Positions 10,891-22,443 of a DNA stretch of 64,000 nucleotides are shown here, piece after piece. Both the position numbers and the translations under genes were made by a program. Source of the DNA: Ctenosaura bakeri (taxonomy: Eukaryota > Chordata > Lepidosauria > Squamata > Iguanidae); contig CAOLHI010000021.1 of assembly GCA_948474755.1 (NCBI GenBank), forward strand, positions 372,001 through 436,000, in the 5' to 3' direction. Below the pieces are notes generated by a model. That model was not told the DNA's origin and ran no database searches. It saw nothing but the letters and a program-made list of their open reading frames with translations. Each line of letters begins with the position of its first letter. Position 1 is the first letter of the stretch.

Positions 10891-11090
10891 GGCCTTTCTA
10901 CATTACACTGTTTTGTGCTATTATTCTACTTTTAATATCCTATGGAATCCTGGGGTTTGAAGTTTAGGGAGGGGGCCTTTAGAATTCCCAGCCAGAGAGC
11001 TCTTTGGCCTCAGTCAACTACAAACCCCAGAATTCCACAGGATGTTGAAAGTGGAATAATATCGCTATTAACAGTGTAGTGCGGAAACTG
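10891..11090 (+). mobile_element. Palindromic MITE, copy 2 (long-centre type)
   Basis: It starts GGCCTTTCTACATTACACTG and ends CAGTGTAGTGCGGAAACTG. Between the arms lies the long centre GGCCTTTAGAATTCCCAGCC...AGAGCTCTTTGGCCTCAG. The right terminal bases are decayed. Confidence 0.8.
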
Positions 11091-11204
11091 AAAGGAAAGC
11101 TTGGTTTTCTTAGTTCTCTTTAAACACCAACACAGTTGCTAATTTGTTCTTGATGGCTTTACACTCTTGCTTTACACGGACATGACATTCCATTAAGCTT
11201 AGAG

Positions 11205-11238
11205 CTTGAGTGGGCAAAGTTTGGCCCACAGGTTACAT
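11205..11238 (+). mobile_element. Left piece of a hAT-like element split by an LTR
   Basis: GAGTGGGCAAAGTTTGGCCCACAGG resembles the GTGGGCAAA(G/C)T..GGCC ends of a vertebrate hAT family. The same start recurs at 24048. The sequence resumes after the LTR with ACATGGAGCCC, so the LTR landed inside it. Confidence 0.4.
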
Positions 11239-12071
11239 TGTTACCCTGAGAATTGGGGGGTCCCGTGAGGGGCGCCCAGATTGCCAATTAAAATACCGAA
11301 TTGGGGGAAAATTAGCTGAGACTCTGTTTTGGCTAGCGAGAGGCAGGGTAACTTTGCGAGATCTTTAACCCAATGTATACAGTGGTAGGTCACAGAGCAG
11401 CTAGACAAGGTGTTCCAAATAACAGTCAATTCTTTATTAAAAACAAAACACAGAAGACAAAACATAAACTAACTAGCTTGGAAAAGAAACGGGAGTTGCA
11501 AGGGAAGGCAATACGACCTGTTTCATAGTCCTGGAGAGAAGTTGGGAATTCGGGGAAGAAAGCTCAGCGTGGGGTGCTGAGGGGAGTCCCTTAGACGACT
11601 GGCGGCAAGATGGGACGGCAGTCCAAAGTGATCCAAAGACTGGTCAAAAATGAAGGGTTTTTATAGGGGAGTTTGTGCCTTTCGGCTATGGCAGACCAGG
11701 GGAGAACAAAAGGAGTTTTGGCGCTGGACAAAGGATCTGGAAAGGTCAAGTTTAACATGATAGAATTTGCACTTGAAGACAAAAGCGTGGTGGGATGCTG
11801 ATAAAAGTGTGACTCAGCTGAGAGCCGCACGGCTTTTGTGGAGTTTGTGGTTGGAAGCTCCCTGAAGCGGCGGGCGAGGCTGGAGTTGCTGGCTACAATA
11901 AGGAATGGAATGCAAAACCATTAGTGGCCGCACTCTGTCCGTGCTTGTCAGGAGAACTCACAAACACGTGGAGTGAGGTAATCTGAGACCCAATCCAGCT
12001 AAGGCCGAATTAAATGATATCAAAGTGATATCGGGGGGTCTTCCATCTGGGGAGCCATGCCAAAAGTAACA
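11239..12071 (-). mobile_element. Solo LTR, copy 2 of the family, reverse strand
   Basis: It is 833 bp. On the plus strand it begins TGTTACCCTGAG and ends AAAAGTAACA. A 4-bp target duplication ACAT flanks it (11235-11238 and 12072-12075). Read in reverse it has a TATA box (complement at 11659-11665) and AATAAA (complement at 11433-11438). It shares the CACGTG core, the paired GATATC sites and the U5 end with the forward copies. Confidence 0.85.
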
Positions 12072-12239
12072 ACATGGAGCCCAATGGTCAAACAAACTGA
12101 AAAAGAAAAGAGGAATTTTTTAAAAAAAACCAATATGCTCTCAAACATCCTCTCTGGGGTAGGGGAACAATTTTGCCACATTTTTGCTTCTCTGTACCAT
12201 TTGAAGCCCAAGAGATAACTTTTTAAAAATAAAATAGGA

Positions 12240-12660
12240 AGTGTTTTTTTTATTTTTATTTTTTATTATAGAGAAGAAGAGAAGAAAAAAAAGTAATCAA
12301 AATAAATAAAAAATACATTTAGTTTGATTTCTCTTTGATTCTATACATTATGATTCAAAAAATAATCTCAGTCAAATTGGTAAAAAACTATTTGCCTTAG
12401 ATAGCTTGATCTTATCCTATTTGGGCAGAATCAAGTTGTCTTACATTTTTTGACTTTACCAATTTTTCAGCTTCTAATCTGACCGCTCTAATTTCCAGTA
12501 TAAGTTGTATGATATTCATTTTGCACGTCCTACTTCCTTTTTAAAAAAACGAATAACTGTATTTTGCTTGTAACTTCTTTTACTTTTTAAATTTTTTTTA
12601 TCATTGACTTTCTGTCTTTTCTAAATCTAAATTCCTGCCTTCCTTCCTTACCAATTAAAA
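12240..12660 (-). repeat. AT-rich tract, possible L1 3' UTR remnant
   Basis: Long T-rich runs, then AGAGAAGAAGAGAAG and TTTGACTTTACCAATTTTTC, resemble antisense L1 3' sequence in composition only. No protein motif supports it. Confidence 0.25.
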
Positions 12661-12682
12661 ACAACAACATCAGAAAACAAAT

Positions 12683-12728
12683 AATAGAATAGTAGAATGG
12701 AATGGAATAGAATAGAATAGAATAGAAT
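12683..12728. repeat. (GAATA/GAATG)n microsatellite
   Basis: GAATG and GAATA pentamers in tandem. Confidence 0.85.
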
Positions 12729-12830
12729 GATTTCTTATTTATAACCAAAACTTTGTTCAAGTTTTAAACTGAAAAACAAGAAGTGTTTCGACAACTTCCT
12801 GTTGTTAAAACAAGTCCTTTCCTGGACCTA

Positions 12831-12947
12831 GGCCATTTCCGCACTAGCCTGTTATAGCAGGCCCCTCCTGAAACTGCAAACCCCAGGATTCCAGAGGATG
12901 TTGAAAGTGGAATCATCCCGCTATAACAGGCTAGTGCGGAAATGGCC
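12831..12947. mobile_element. Palindromic MITE, copy 3, internally deleted
   Basis: GGCCATTTCCGCACTAG at the left mirrors CTAGTGCGGAAATGGCC at the right. Most of the left arm is missing (a jump from TTATAGC to AGGCCCCTCCTG), leaving 117 bp. A 3-bp target duplication CTA flanks it (12828-12830, 12948-12950); the match can be extended to CCTAG if the outer G/C are counted. Confidence 0.85.
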
Positions 12948-12999
12948 CTAGATGGCCCAAGATTGGACAAGATTAATGTGGTGAATGTTACTGTTGTGT

Positions 13000-13180
13000 T
13001 AACATCCTGCTTTTGCCATCAACATTGGGACTCAAAGTGGCTCACCATCTAAAAGAATACAATTAAAAACACAAACAGAGTGAACATTAAAACAGAATAA
13101 AACCATTCACCATATTAAAACCATTCACACCTCAAATTAAAAGAATAAAATGATATTTAAGAAAAGATAAAAAGTTATTA
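13000..13180 (-). mobile_element. LINE 3' tail remnant, reverse strand
   Basis: GGGACTCAAAGTGGCTCAC followed by A-rich TTAAAA words resembles the antisense 3' UTR of squamate L2-like LINEs, seen also at 25910 and 29751. Weak but repeated within the window. Confidence 0.4.
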
Positions 13181-13508
13181 AAAGCAGCTCAGTTTAAAAC
13201 AACATAGCAAATGTTCCCTAATCCCCCCTAGAGGGCATTAAGAAGCATGGGAGGGGTTTAAAAAGATTTTCTTTCTTGCAGAAGAGACGCAGAGGGGAGT
13301 GTGGCTTTCCAACCACACCTGGAGGGCAGCGCAGTCCCCAGTCTCTTGATAGTTGCCCACCTCTGGCTTAGGGTAAGGTACTTTTTGGAACAGTAATTTG
13401 CAATAGTGGGGTGCTAAGGGTGGGAAACAGTAGCAAAAGTTGTCTGTGCCCTCAGTGAAAGCTGCCCTGCCAGTTTCTGAGATGCAAGAGAGCTCTTTAC
13501 TAACAGAG

Positions 13509-13709
13509 GGCCTTTCCACACTACACTGTTATAGTGCTATTATTCCACTTTCAACATCCTATGGAATCCTGGGGTTTGTAGCTTAGGGAGGGGCATTTAG
13601 AATTCTCAGCCAGGGAGCTCTTTGGCCTCAGTAAGCTACAAACCCCAGTATTCCACAGGATGTTGAAAGTGGAATAATAGCACTATAACAGTGTAGTGCG
13701 GAAATGGCA
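13509..13709 (+). mobile_element. Palindromic MITE, copy 4 (long-centre type)
   Basis: GGCCTTTCCACACTACACTG at the left, AGTGTAGTGCGGAAATGGC at the right, with the AGAATTCTCAGCCAGGGAGC centre. The right end runs into an (AC)n microsatellite, which may have overwritten the target duplication. Confidence 0.85.
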
Positions 13710-13730
13710 CACACACACACACACACATAT
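13709..13730. repeat. (AC)n microsatellite
   Basis: About nine AC units starting at the very end of MITE copy 4. Confidence 0.9.
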
Positions 13731-13848
13731 ACACTCAGGGCTTGACTGAAGGCCACGCTTGGTGGGAGACGTTTGCATTGGTTGTGTGGCTCCTCCAGAT
13801 GAGGCCAAAATCCTTGTGATTTTGCAGGGGTTATGGCTGTATTTCTCA

Positions 13849-14049
13849 CGCCATTTCCACACTACACTGTTATAGTGCTATTATTGCACTTTCAACATCC
13901 TATGGAGTCCTGGGACTTGCAGTTTAGGGAGGGGCGTTTAGAATTCTCAGCCAGAGAGCTTTTTGGCCTCAGGAAACTACAAACCCCAGAATTCCACAGG
14001 ATGTTGAAAGTAGAATAATAGCACTGTAACAATGTAGTGCGGAAAAGCC
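13849..14049 (+). mobile_element. Palindromic MITE, copy 5 (long-centre type)
   Basis: It begins CGCCATTTCCACACTACACT and ends TGTAGTGCGGAAAAGCCC. It has the same orientation and centre as copy 4, 139 bp away. No clear target duplication. Confidence 0.8.
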
Positions 14050-14438
14050 CAGAGACAGCTTTTTTTGCTATTCCCCTCTCCCTTCGCCACTGGACCTATG
14101 ACCATTTGACTCCTGCTTCTATGCTGCCCATGCCATTGCACTTGTCGTAATTAAACATAATTCTTTTCCTTCCTTTTCTCACAGAATTCTGGAGATTTGT
14201 GGCTGCATAAGACCAGCTCATAATGATGAAAAGGGTTAGCTAAAACACAGTGCAAAATTAACCTGTGCAGCGGATATGCAGGGAGGCTGACTCTGAACCC
14301 AAACTCCATATTATCTCTGCTTGTCTTATGCTGCATTACAATCCACACAGAAAACAGGGCGTGGACTACGACAAGCAAATTCTTATGGAACAAAGGTATC
14401 TGGCTTAAAATGGTGGCATGAGAGGAAGAGAAAGAAGG

Positions 14439-15130
14439 TGTTGTTATCATGCTGTACACCCCAATCCGTGATACAGTGTGATTGGCTATAAATACTGTTT
14501 GATTGGCATGAAATAAATATATTTTATCTTACACTTAGGCTGAAAGCCATGTGGAAAGGAAAGGAGTCTGGAAGCTTTGAAGCTAAGACAAAGTACCTCA
14601 ACACGGCCAGGACATAAGTTCAAGAGGGTCAGTCAGAGAGTCCACCTTGATGGGTTTTAGATGGTCCTCTAAAGTACCCAAACCTAGGGAACAATAACAA
14701 ATGAAGCTGCTAGAAGGACCATCCGAAAGGTCGACATCCTGTTACCTCATCCCGCAGAAACAGTCAGAAACAGTCCTTTCATTCCTTTACCTTTCCAGTC
14801 ATTAAGAGTCTATTGTGACTTCCCTCAATGCTTTGTCATAAAGCAAAGACAATCAGAACCTTCTAGACGCATTTTGTCAGCTCTGTCAGAGAGCAATTAA
14901 CACATTCCTCTTCCAGGCAGAAAAAGTGTGTTTTAAGCCTGGCTTAGACCCTGGGTCTTTGGACACACATTGGCTTCTTACACTGAATGAGGGCCATCCA
15001 GATTCCTGTTCACTGTACTGTTCTCAGACCTCCCAGTCTGAGACACCTCACCTCAATCCTCTTCCACTTCTGGAATAGTAATTATTACCCACTTCAACCC
15101 AACATTCTTGCTATCCAACCTTTCTCTCCT
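14439..15130 (+). mobile_element. LTR-like interspersed repeat, copy A
   Basis: It starts TGTTGTTATCATGCTGTACA. It shares with 27773-28538, in the same order, CCAGGACATAAGTTCAAG-like, AATGCTTTGTCA, GAGAGC(A/C)AT, a CTTCCAGGCAGAAAA-like block and a CCACTTCA block. CTATAAAT near 14487 could be a promoter but is not shared by the other copy. The copy ends at the minisatellite and lacks the AATAAA end of its partner. Confidence 0.45.
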
Positions 15131-15149
15131 TTACTCTTACTGGCCTTCT

Positions 15150-15490
15150 GGGAGAGGGGCAATTGGCAGTGGAGAGGAGGCAATCGACAGTGGTGGGGAG
15201 GGGGTGATCGTCAGATGTGAGAGGGGTGATCAATGCCAGTGGTGAGAGTGGTAAGCGATGGCCAGGGGAGCAGAGAGAGGGGAGATCAATGGCATCAGGG
15301 AAAGGAGTGATCAGCGGTGATGGGGAGAGGGGCGATTGTCAGAGGGGGAGGGGCAATTGATGGTGGTGGGGAGAGAGGCAATTGATGACTGGGAGATAGG
15401 CGATCAACAGAGGGGAGAGAGGTGATCGACAATGGCATGGAATGGGGTGATCGGCGGCTGGAAGGGGCGAGCAGCAGTGGCGGGGCAGGC
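15150..15490. repeat. Degenerate G-rich minisatellite
   Basis: About a dozen imperfect units of 23-30 bp built from GGGGAGAGGGGCGAT and GATCGACAGTGG-type words. Many runs of three or more G on the plus strand. Unit boundaries drift and the order is irregular. Confidence 0.75.
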
Positions 15491-15599
15491 GGGGATGTTC
15501 CTCTTTTTGCACCTCGCGACTTTGTCACCTGGGGCACAAGCCCCAATTGCCCCACCCTAGATCCACCTCTGCCTGGGGAAGACCTTTTCATTGTCCAAC

Positions 15600-15780
15600 T
15601 ACCACCACAGGTTACCTGCCAGGAACAAGGGGCAGGGCCTTCTCTGTCGCTACTCCCAGAATCTGGAGTTCCCTTCCCAGAGAGTTTAGACTGCCCCCCC
15701 ACCAACAGACACACTCTTCCCACAGTCAGATAAAGACTTTTCTGTTTCAACAGACTTTTGAAGGCTGATTGTACAAGGCT
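15600..15780 (+). mobile_element. L2-like LINE ORF2 C-terminus
   Basis: The frame at 15547-15768 reads RAFSVATPRIWSSLPREFR and then KTFLFQQTFEG, the C-terminal signature of L2-clade ORF2. Only about 50 residues remain. It lies just downstream of the minisatellite. Confidence 0.65.
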
Positions 15781-16079
15781 GATCTCCAGGGTTGTCCAAA
15801 GACATTTGCTGCTTGAGGCAGAATAATGGTGCCCATCCTCCCAGACTGTGCACAGACACTGTCTGGATAACATGGTAGTGTCTTATATCACATTTGAGGC
15901 CACAAGTTAGTTCAGCAGAAGTAGAAGCAGAAAGTAGTATGGCACACATACCTCTGGCCTCCAATAGAGGGGAACAGCTGAAAAATTCAGGAGGAACAGT
16001 CAGAAGAATGCCAGGACTGCCCCTTAACATCTGCTGCCTGAGGCAGTTGTACCACTCTGTCTAATGGTGGGCCAGCCTT

Positions 16080-17140
16080 CTTGGTCATGCAGCAAACTTG
16101 CAAAAAGTGATGCCTAGATAGAGATGGTGAGGAACAATGCAGGGAATTGGGTGCTGCCTTAACTTCTACTTACTTGTCCACTGGATCAGGACTTGGAAGC
16201 TGAGAACTAATCAGGGGGCACCACAGGGATAACCAATCAATCACCTTCAAACTCATTTGTATAGAGAGAACTGCAATGTCAAGTGCTTTGGGGAACAGGG
16301 AGGGAGCACTGTAGTTGGCATGACCACAAGGAACCTAAAGGGACTTATGGAAGGAAGGGCCCATATGTAGTAGTGAGTGAATCTTCATTCTACAGAAAGA
16401 AGGTTTTCAGAGCCTTGTGAAGCTGAGAGAGACTTCTATTATGTTCTCAAGAGTGTCAGCAGAAATATGAAGAGATGGATTTAAGTTTTTATTCTCTTGA
16501 TACAGAGCGAAAAAGGTGAATATACTTACCTGTATTTCCCGAGAAATGAATTAAAGCAAGAAATATGAAAATGGATAATAATAATAAAAAATCCCTACTT
16601 AACTCAAAGACTTATGTGCCTGCTTTCAGTCTGGGTTTTAATCTTATTGTGCACATATTCAGTGTGAATCCATTACCTCCTATTTGCCATATATCTGTTC
16701 AGTTGCATCATTAAATCTAAGAGCAAGCATGGAAATACGTAGGGTGAGATTTATCAATGAGCATGTTGTTTTATTCTTCAAGTGTATACATAAGCCATTA
16801 CAGAACTCACTGGTGCGTGCTCAGTAGCAATATGTATTACTGTAGATATCAGTAGATAACTATTTATAATTAATCCAGGAGGAATTGTTCTCCTAAAATG
16901 AAGATGCAGCAAAGGCGAGTTAGTGGAGCTGAAAAGGAAATTCATCAAGTTCATCTGTTTCCATGGAAGTTGAAGTGTTTGGCTTGGTCAACAATGGCTC
17001 AAGCCATGCCTCCCACATAAGCTCTCAGTGCCTATGATAATATTAGCAGTGGAAGACTTTTAAGATATTCTCTTATTAAAGGAGACCTTCTAGAGTCCAG
17101 AATGTGATGTGACATCCTTGCTAACATTGGTTCATACATG
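16080..17140. other. No recognised feature
   Basis: Mostly AT-rich, low-repeat DNA. No coding frame and no recognisable mobile element. Confidence 0.45.
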
Positions 17141-17145
17141 CACGC

Positions 17146-17190
17146 CTCTTCCTTCGTCCCTTCCTTCCTCCCTCCCTCCCTCCCTCCCTG
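17146..17190. repeat. (CCTT)/(CCCT)n pyrimidine microsatellite
   Basis: CTTCC units pass into CCCT repeats on the plus strand. Confidence 0.85.
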
Positions 17191-17419
17191 CAGAATTACT
17201 TTGCACCTCAGTCCATTTATGTGGGCTACTGAAAATTATGATGTGAGGGAGAAGGAGGCAATCCTTTCTTTTTCACAAATAGTCTGCTAGTTCACAGTTC
17301 TATCATATAATATATACCATGTGTGTTTTGGAAAGAAGATCAGAGCTCCAACAGCCATGCTATAGATGCATTAAGCAGAAGACCAGCAAGGAGATTTAGA
17401 GCCTAGTATGGGAATCAAT

Positions 17420-18061
17420 GGAACTTGAAGGGATTGTAGCTGATATTGCACCTTTTCCTGAAGTCCTCGGTCTGGGAAAAACTGCGAAGAAGTGAAGCTC
17501 AGCACGGAGAGGGCTGAGGGGATTACTCAATGGATGGAGAAATGGTCTGCTGGGATGACTGGGAGTGATCCAAAGAACTGTTCAAAAACTGGGACTATTT
17601 GTGGGGGGAAAAGTACCTGGAGGGCTAATCCTTTCCCAGGGAGAACAATGAGTGTTGCATCGAGAAAGAAGCTCCACAATGGTAACTTCCTTTGCATGAT
17701 GAGATTACAAGGTGTTGCCAAAGTCTCAGGATCTTTGGTTGCATTTGGTTGTGGTGTGACTTTATGTAAATGGTCTCTGCCTGATAGGATTTTATTGGTA
17801 TCGGTGCTCAACTTGGGGCAAACATGCTAATCCCCTCAAGTCAGCTTCTCAGGGGCTTAGGACCCTTTGTCTACTGTGGGTTTGCACAGCTTGAGGTCTC
17901 CTGGGGCTACGTGATGGGGGATTTTACTGGCCTGACCTGGTTTTCAATCGTTCGACCATTACTGCCTTATGTGCTCACCTGGGTGACCTCTTAGGCACAT
18001 GGAATTACATTTTAATATCAAAATTGTAGACCCCAGGACAGGGTTTTCCAGTGGCGTAACA
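17420..18061 (-). mobile_element. Decayed LTR, copy 5 of the family, reverse strand
   Basis: GAAGCTCAGCACGGAGAG, GGGATGACTGGGAGTGATCC and AAGAACTGTTCAAAAAC align with 11545-11660 of the reverse LTR. The right end GGCGTAACA (18053-18061), preceded by TTTTAATATCAAAAT, matches that LTR's right end. The part carrying the poly(A) signal is missing and identity is clearly lower than in the other four copies. No target duplication can be scored. Confidence 0.6.
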
Positions 18062-18640
18062 GGAATCCTACCATTTAGTCCCATCTAGTGTAGACTCAGT
18101 GAATCAATTGTTGGCAACACCTAGGTCAATCCAACTGATTATATGGTTCTACTCTAAGATTTGGGTTAACAGCCTGAGAAAGTAGACATGATGACAATGG
18201 GATATTGGGAGCTCGAGTCCAAAACATGACTTTTCCAAACTATGTATAGGTTGTCCACTTTACCAGGAGCCTCACATGATCTGGGTTTTCTTAGCTACTG
18301 GCATTACATAGGCTACATGCTCATAGAGATGTTCCATTCTCTGAGTGGCCATCAGGAGGTGGATGGAGAAATATGCAGGCATCAGTGTTACAGACAGTGG
18401 GTGTGGCTACATTAATAACAGTGATAGTATTGAAGCTCAGCTTTTCCTCATAAAAATATAAAGCGGTTTAGAAAAACTAAAAGATTGAAACAGATTACAG
18501 AACAAAGATGAAAATGATGAGCCAATGAAATAAACAATACAGAAGATCTATTCAGGAAGATAGGTAGCTGATACACACTGAATCTGAGCACTGGCCCACC
18601 TAAATCCAGCTGGCAATGGCCCCAAGTAGTTTTTCCTAAA
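18062..18640. other. No recognised feature
   Basis: No open frame or repeat family recognised. Confidence 0.45.
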
Positions 18641-18647
18641 CTAAATG

Positions 18648-18723
18648 GAGATGCCAGGGATTGAACTTGGGACTTTCTGTGTGCAAAGTATGTTCTCTAC
18701 TACTGAGCTACTACAGGTCCTCC
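18648..18723 (-). repeat. tRNA-Ala(UGC)-like pseudogene or SINE head
   Basis: On the reverse strand it reads like a tRNA: box A TAGCTCAGTAGTAG, an anticodon loop TTTGCAC with TGC in the anticodon position, and box B AGTTCAATCCC. The acceptor stem has two mismatches, the T stem has one, and about three extra bases sit before box A. It is therefore degenerate and unlikely to be a working tRNA. Confidence 0.6.
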
Positions 18724-18769
18724 CTGTTCTTGTTGTTGTTTGTGTTGTTTTATCTTCCAGACATAATTC

Positions 18770-18890
18770 AGTCATAGCCATGTTAGTCTGGATCAGTACG
18801 CAAAGGGATCTTGCAGCTCCTTTGAGACTGTGAGAAAGAATTTGGTAGCATAAGATTTTGTAGACTGGGTCTACTTCCTCAAATCCAGCA
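18770..18890. repeat. Unclassified interspersed repeat
   Basis: CATAGCCATGTTAGTCTG followed by CTCCTTTGAGACTGTGAG and CATAAGATTTTGTAGACTGG has the look of a widespread sauropsid repeat. I cannot classify it from sequence alone. Confidence 0.35.
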
Positions 18891-18991
18891 GAGAATTCTA
18901 AAAGTCCCTCCCTAAATTGCAAACCTCAGGATTCCATAGGATGTTGAAAGTGGAATAAAAACACTGTTAACAGGGTACTGCAGAAATGGCC
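18891..18991. mobile_element. Palindromic MITE, copy 6, right half only
   Basis: It holds the right arm from AGAATTCTAAAAGTCCC through GGATGTTGAAAGTGGAATAA to GCAGAAATGGCC. The left half is missing. Confidence 0.75.
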
Positions 18992-18999
18992 TATGATCC

Positions 19000-21270
19000 T
19001 GTAGTTCTAATAGACTTTTATCTTGTCGTGTATCTTACCCACTGCCACTCAAGATGGCTCACACAGCAAGTGGTAAGTTAGCAGCATACTTACATTCCCA
19101 GTCTGGAATCCTGTGGATGCACTATACTGGCATAAAGATGGATTCTAAGGTCAGAGTTATGATGGTGCATTGCTACCAGTGTTGGCAATGGCTGCAGGAG
19201 AAAAAAAGGCTGTGGGTGCAACAGCTGTGAAAGAAGTAAGGCATCTGAAGAAATAGGCTGCCTAGAGGTAGCTGGATTTGTCCGATCTCTCTCCATACCA
19301 TTGCACAACCTCAGTGGAAAAAAATGTAGCCGCTAGCATAGTACATCAACAGGATTACAGACCAAACAACTAAACAAAGAAAATACTAAAAATAATGGCA
19401 AGAAATAACACTGATATAAAACAACTGATTAAACCAGTCTTAAAGTACAATGTCACAATTTCACCTAAAGCAGACTAGAGGGAAAAAGTTTGTAAGCTTC
19501 TTCCAAAGCCAACAAAGAGATAGGACTATGTATCTCAATTGGGAGGGTATACCGCAACATGCAGAAAGAGTGAATAATACCAATAAAAGTAGGGCATTTC
19601 AGAGCAGTAGTAGATTAAAGGCAGCAAAGAAAAGAAAGTGGTCCTATCAACCCAGGGTGTCATCTTGATTCCAAATCATCCCCAGAACTATTAAGACATG
19701 GAACCATTTGTATCTCTCTCTATGTACCCTCAGCAAGTAATAAAAGCTTCAAAAAGAAGCATCAAGTCTCATTAAGTTGGGGGAGGGATGATGGAGGAAG
19801 GGTAAAGCCACGTCCCTTGGCTGGTGGTCCTGATTCAACTTGTCCCACCCAACTTTGTTTAATGGGGAAAAAAGAAAATATTGGGAGGCCAGCTCAAGGA
19901 TCAATCCTGTCAAGTGTGGTTTTGTTCTTAAGGTTTTAGATCCAAGGAAAATATTTCCCTTTTTTTGGTATTTCATAGAAGGAAGAGTGGAGGAAACCAT
20001 AGAGGAAGATGCTATTTAAAAGAAACCTATCCAAGAAGACAAAAAACTAGCAGTATAGACATACAGTATATATATATATATAAAAAGAAGAATAGGAAAT
20101 ACAAGTTTCTCTCACCTTTAAATCTTTTTTACTCTGGGAAATACTTCCTAATAATAGAAAGATCTGTCAAGGTCACAGTGCCTTTTGTACCTCATCTTCT
20201 TCTGTCTCTTATTTTACACATCCTACAACTAGATATAAGTACTGAACCTCTTCACACTAGGAGCTGTATGTAGGACAAGAAAATTGACATAAGAAAATGT
20301 AGGTTTTAGTGCAAGAGATTATGAGGGCAATCTGAAATCTATACAGGCAGAGGGGAAAAACATATCGGCAAACGATGCCGCTTTACTTAGCGTGGTCAAT
20401 AAAAGGACTTCATAGTTATATTTTGTGGTCAGCCCATATTACTGGAAGCAGGGTTTTCAAAAATCTTTATACTGCAAGTGTACAATTGAAGCCACAGTTG
20501 GGGCCGAATAGTCAGAAACAGCCCAAACTGCAAGTGGTTTCCAAATACCTAACAAGAGAGAGGTGAGAAATCATTGTCTTTAATGGCCCCCATACCTGTT
20601 ACATAATTCTGAAACAATTGCCATCTCTGGGCAGGAATTGACATCAAAATCTCCCTGAACATCAGTGCATGAGTCACATTTGCGCACACTGGATTTCAAC
20701 CACACATGCATATAGGCTGAACTGAAGTAACCCTCACTATCTGTGAGTTAATAAAACATGGAGGGACATTTTGGCTACTTTTTGGTTGTGTGGGAGGGAG
20801 AGATGTCAGATCTCAGGGTCTGGTCCTGAGTCTCCAGGTGTCATGGGTCATCTTGAGGTGGGAGATGAGGGTGCAGCTCCAGGAAAGAGGAATGGACCAT
20901 GTCCAGATCTCCACTGATTTGTTGGTGTGACTTGAAAATGCTTCACAGAGGGTCTGTGAGTTTATTTAGTTAGCTTTCTGATTTCTCCTTTCTCCCAGTC
21001 GTTGCAGTGCCAGGGTTCACCTTCCACTCTGCTCTTCACCAGCCTGTCAGCTAGAAGCATGGAGGCTACCCTGTCTCCTTAAGTCCACAGGAAGGAATAA
21101 CATTCTTTCATATTCTCTTCTGGCAACAGCCCCATTTAGATTAAGATTTCTGTTCTAATATCCAAACAGGAAAATATGTTCCCTGTACGGGTGTTTGAGT
21201 GACAAGCTCTGAGCAACTATGGTTGATATGTAATGCGTAACACTTAATGACAACTCCGTGGGCTGTCTCT
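19000..21270. other. No recognised feature, about 2.3 kb
   Basis: Scattered short open frames, none with a domain or a credible splice context. A short (TA)n run lies near 20069. Confidence 0.45.
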
Positions 21271-21272
21271 GG

Positions 21273-21474
21273 GGCCATTTCCACTTGATACTGTTATAGT
21301 GCTCTTATTCCACTTTCAACATCCTGTGGAATTCTGGGGCTTGTACTTTACTGAGGTCAAAGAGCTCTCTGGCTGAGAATCCTAAATGTCCCTCCCTAAA
21401 CAGTAAACTCCAGGATTCCATAGGATGTTGAAAATGGAATAATAGCACTATAACAGTGTAGTGCAGAAATGGCC
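21273..21474 (-). mobile_element. Palindromic MITE, copy 7 (long-centre type, reverse)
   Basis: GGCCATTTCCACTTGATACTG at the left mirrors CAGTGTAGTGCAGAAATGGCC in large part. The centre is in reverse orientation relative to copies 2, 4 and 5 (CTGAGGTCAAAGAGCTC first). It lies 65 bp upstream of an LTR. Confidence 0.85.
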
Positions 21475-21539
21475 CAGGTTTTGGTCTGGAAACCTCAGGG
21501 CTTGGGAGGATCCTGAACTGGCAACCCTAGTGAGAGGTG

Positions 21540-22443
21540 TGTTACCACGGTTCTGACATGCCCGGTGATAGCACTAGATATCTCTTGATATCAAACTTAT
21601 TTGGCCTCCATTTGACCTTTCTCTGCCACCCTGCTCCACGTGTTTGCAAGGGCCACCGGACAAGCACGCAAACAGGCGCAGCTGGTAATGGTTGGACATT
21701 CCAATCCCCATTTAGGCAGGCAGATTAACGCCACTCCGTTGCTTCAGGGACCTCTTTGCAGACACACCTTGCTTAAGTGCGACTTTACACAAAGACGCTT
21801 GGCCCCAAGCCAGCACTCTCTCAATGCTAAGCCATTTGCATACTGGCTATGCTATTGTTAAATCTGCGCTAAGCCCATCATGTAAAACTTGACCTTTGCC
21901 AAAGCTTTGTCCCACTCCAAACTGGCATTGTTCTCACCGAGTATGGCATGGCCTGTAGGCACAATCCACCCTATAAAAACTCCCCGATTCTGAGAACACC
22001 TCGGAATGCTCACCCATTGGACTGCCCGAGAATGCTCCGGACTGCTATCCCACCTTGCTGTTGCTTTGTCCAGTGAGTCGCCCCCTCAGTGAACTGTGCT
22101 GAGCTTTCTTCCCTTCAATCCTCTGCTTCTCTCCAGGACTACGAGATAAGGTGTCATATCACCCATTCCCCCGAAAACTCCCATTTCTAATTTCCTAGTT
22201 AGCTATGTGCTTGTGGTGTCTTTTCTGTTGTTTGTCCTTTAATAAAGCTTTTATTTTTACTATTTTAAAACCTGTCTGACTGCTCTCCTGACCTGACGCT
22301 GTATACATAGGGTTACAAGATCCCTGCTAAAGTTACCCTGCCTCTCGTTAGCTTAAGAGAGTGCTCCAGTTAATTTCCCCACTTTGTGTTTGTGTTTGGT
22401 TATTTGGGCACCCCTCCCGGGACCCCCAGAGAACAGGGTAACA
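21540..22443 (+). mobile_element. Solo LTR, copy 3 of the family
   Basis: It is 904 bp from TGTTACCACGG to ACAGGGTAACA. A 4-bp target duplication GGTG flanks it (21536-21539, 22444-22447). TATA box TATAAAA at 21972-21978 and AATAAA at 22241-22246. It is the copy closest in sequence to 2554-3430. Its own intact target duplication shows that it is not one end of a provirus with the copy at 24523. Confidence 0.9.

Noticed and set aside
12830..12951. A 5-bp target duplication (CCTAG) for the MITE
   Set aside because: Copies at 23140, 26482 and 49671 fit a 3-bp duplication outside full GGCC ends exactly; the extra matched bases come from the palindromic ends.
15295..16030. Long reverse frames (192 and 114 codons)
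   Set aside because: They read through the G-rich minisatellite and the antisense of an L2-like end; composition bias explains the length.
18648..18723. A working tRNA-Ala gene
   Set aside because: Stem mismatches and extra bases before box A; better seen as a pseudogene or SINE head.
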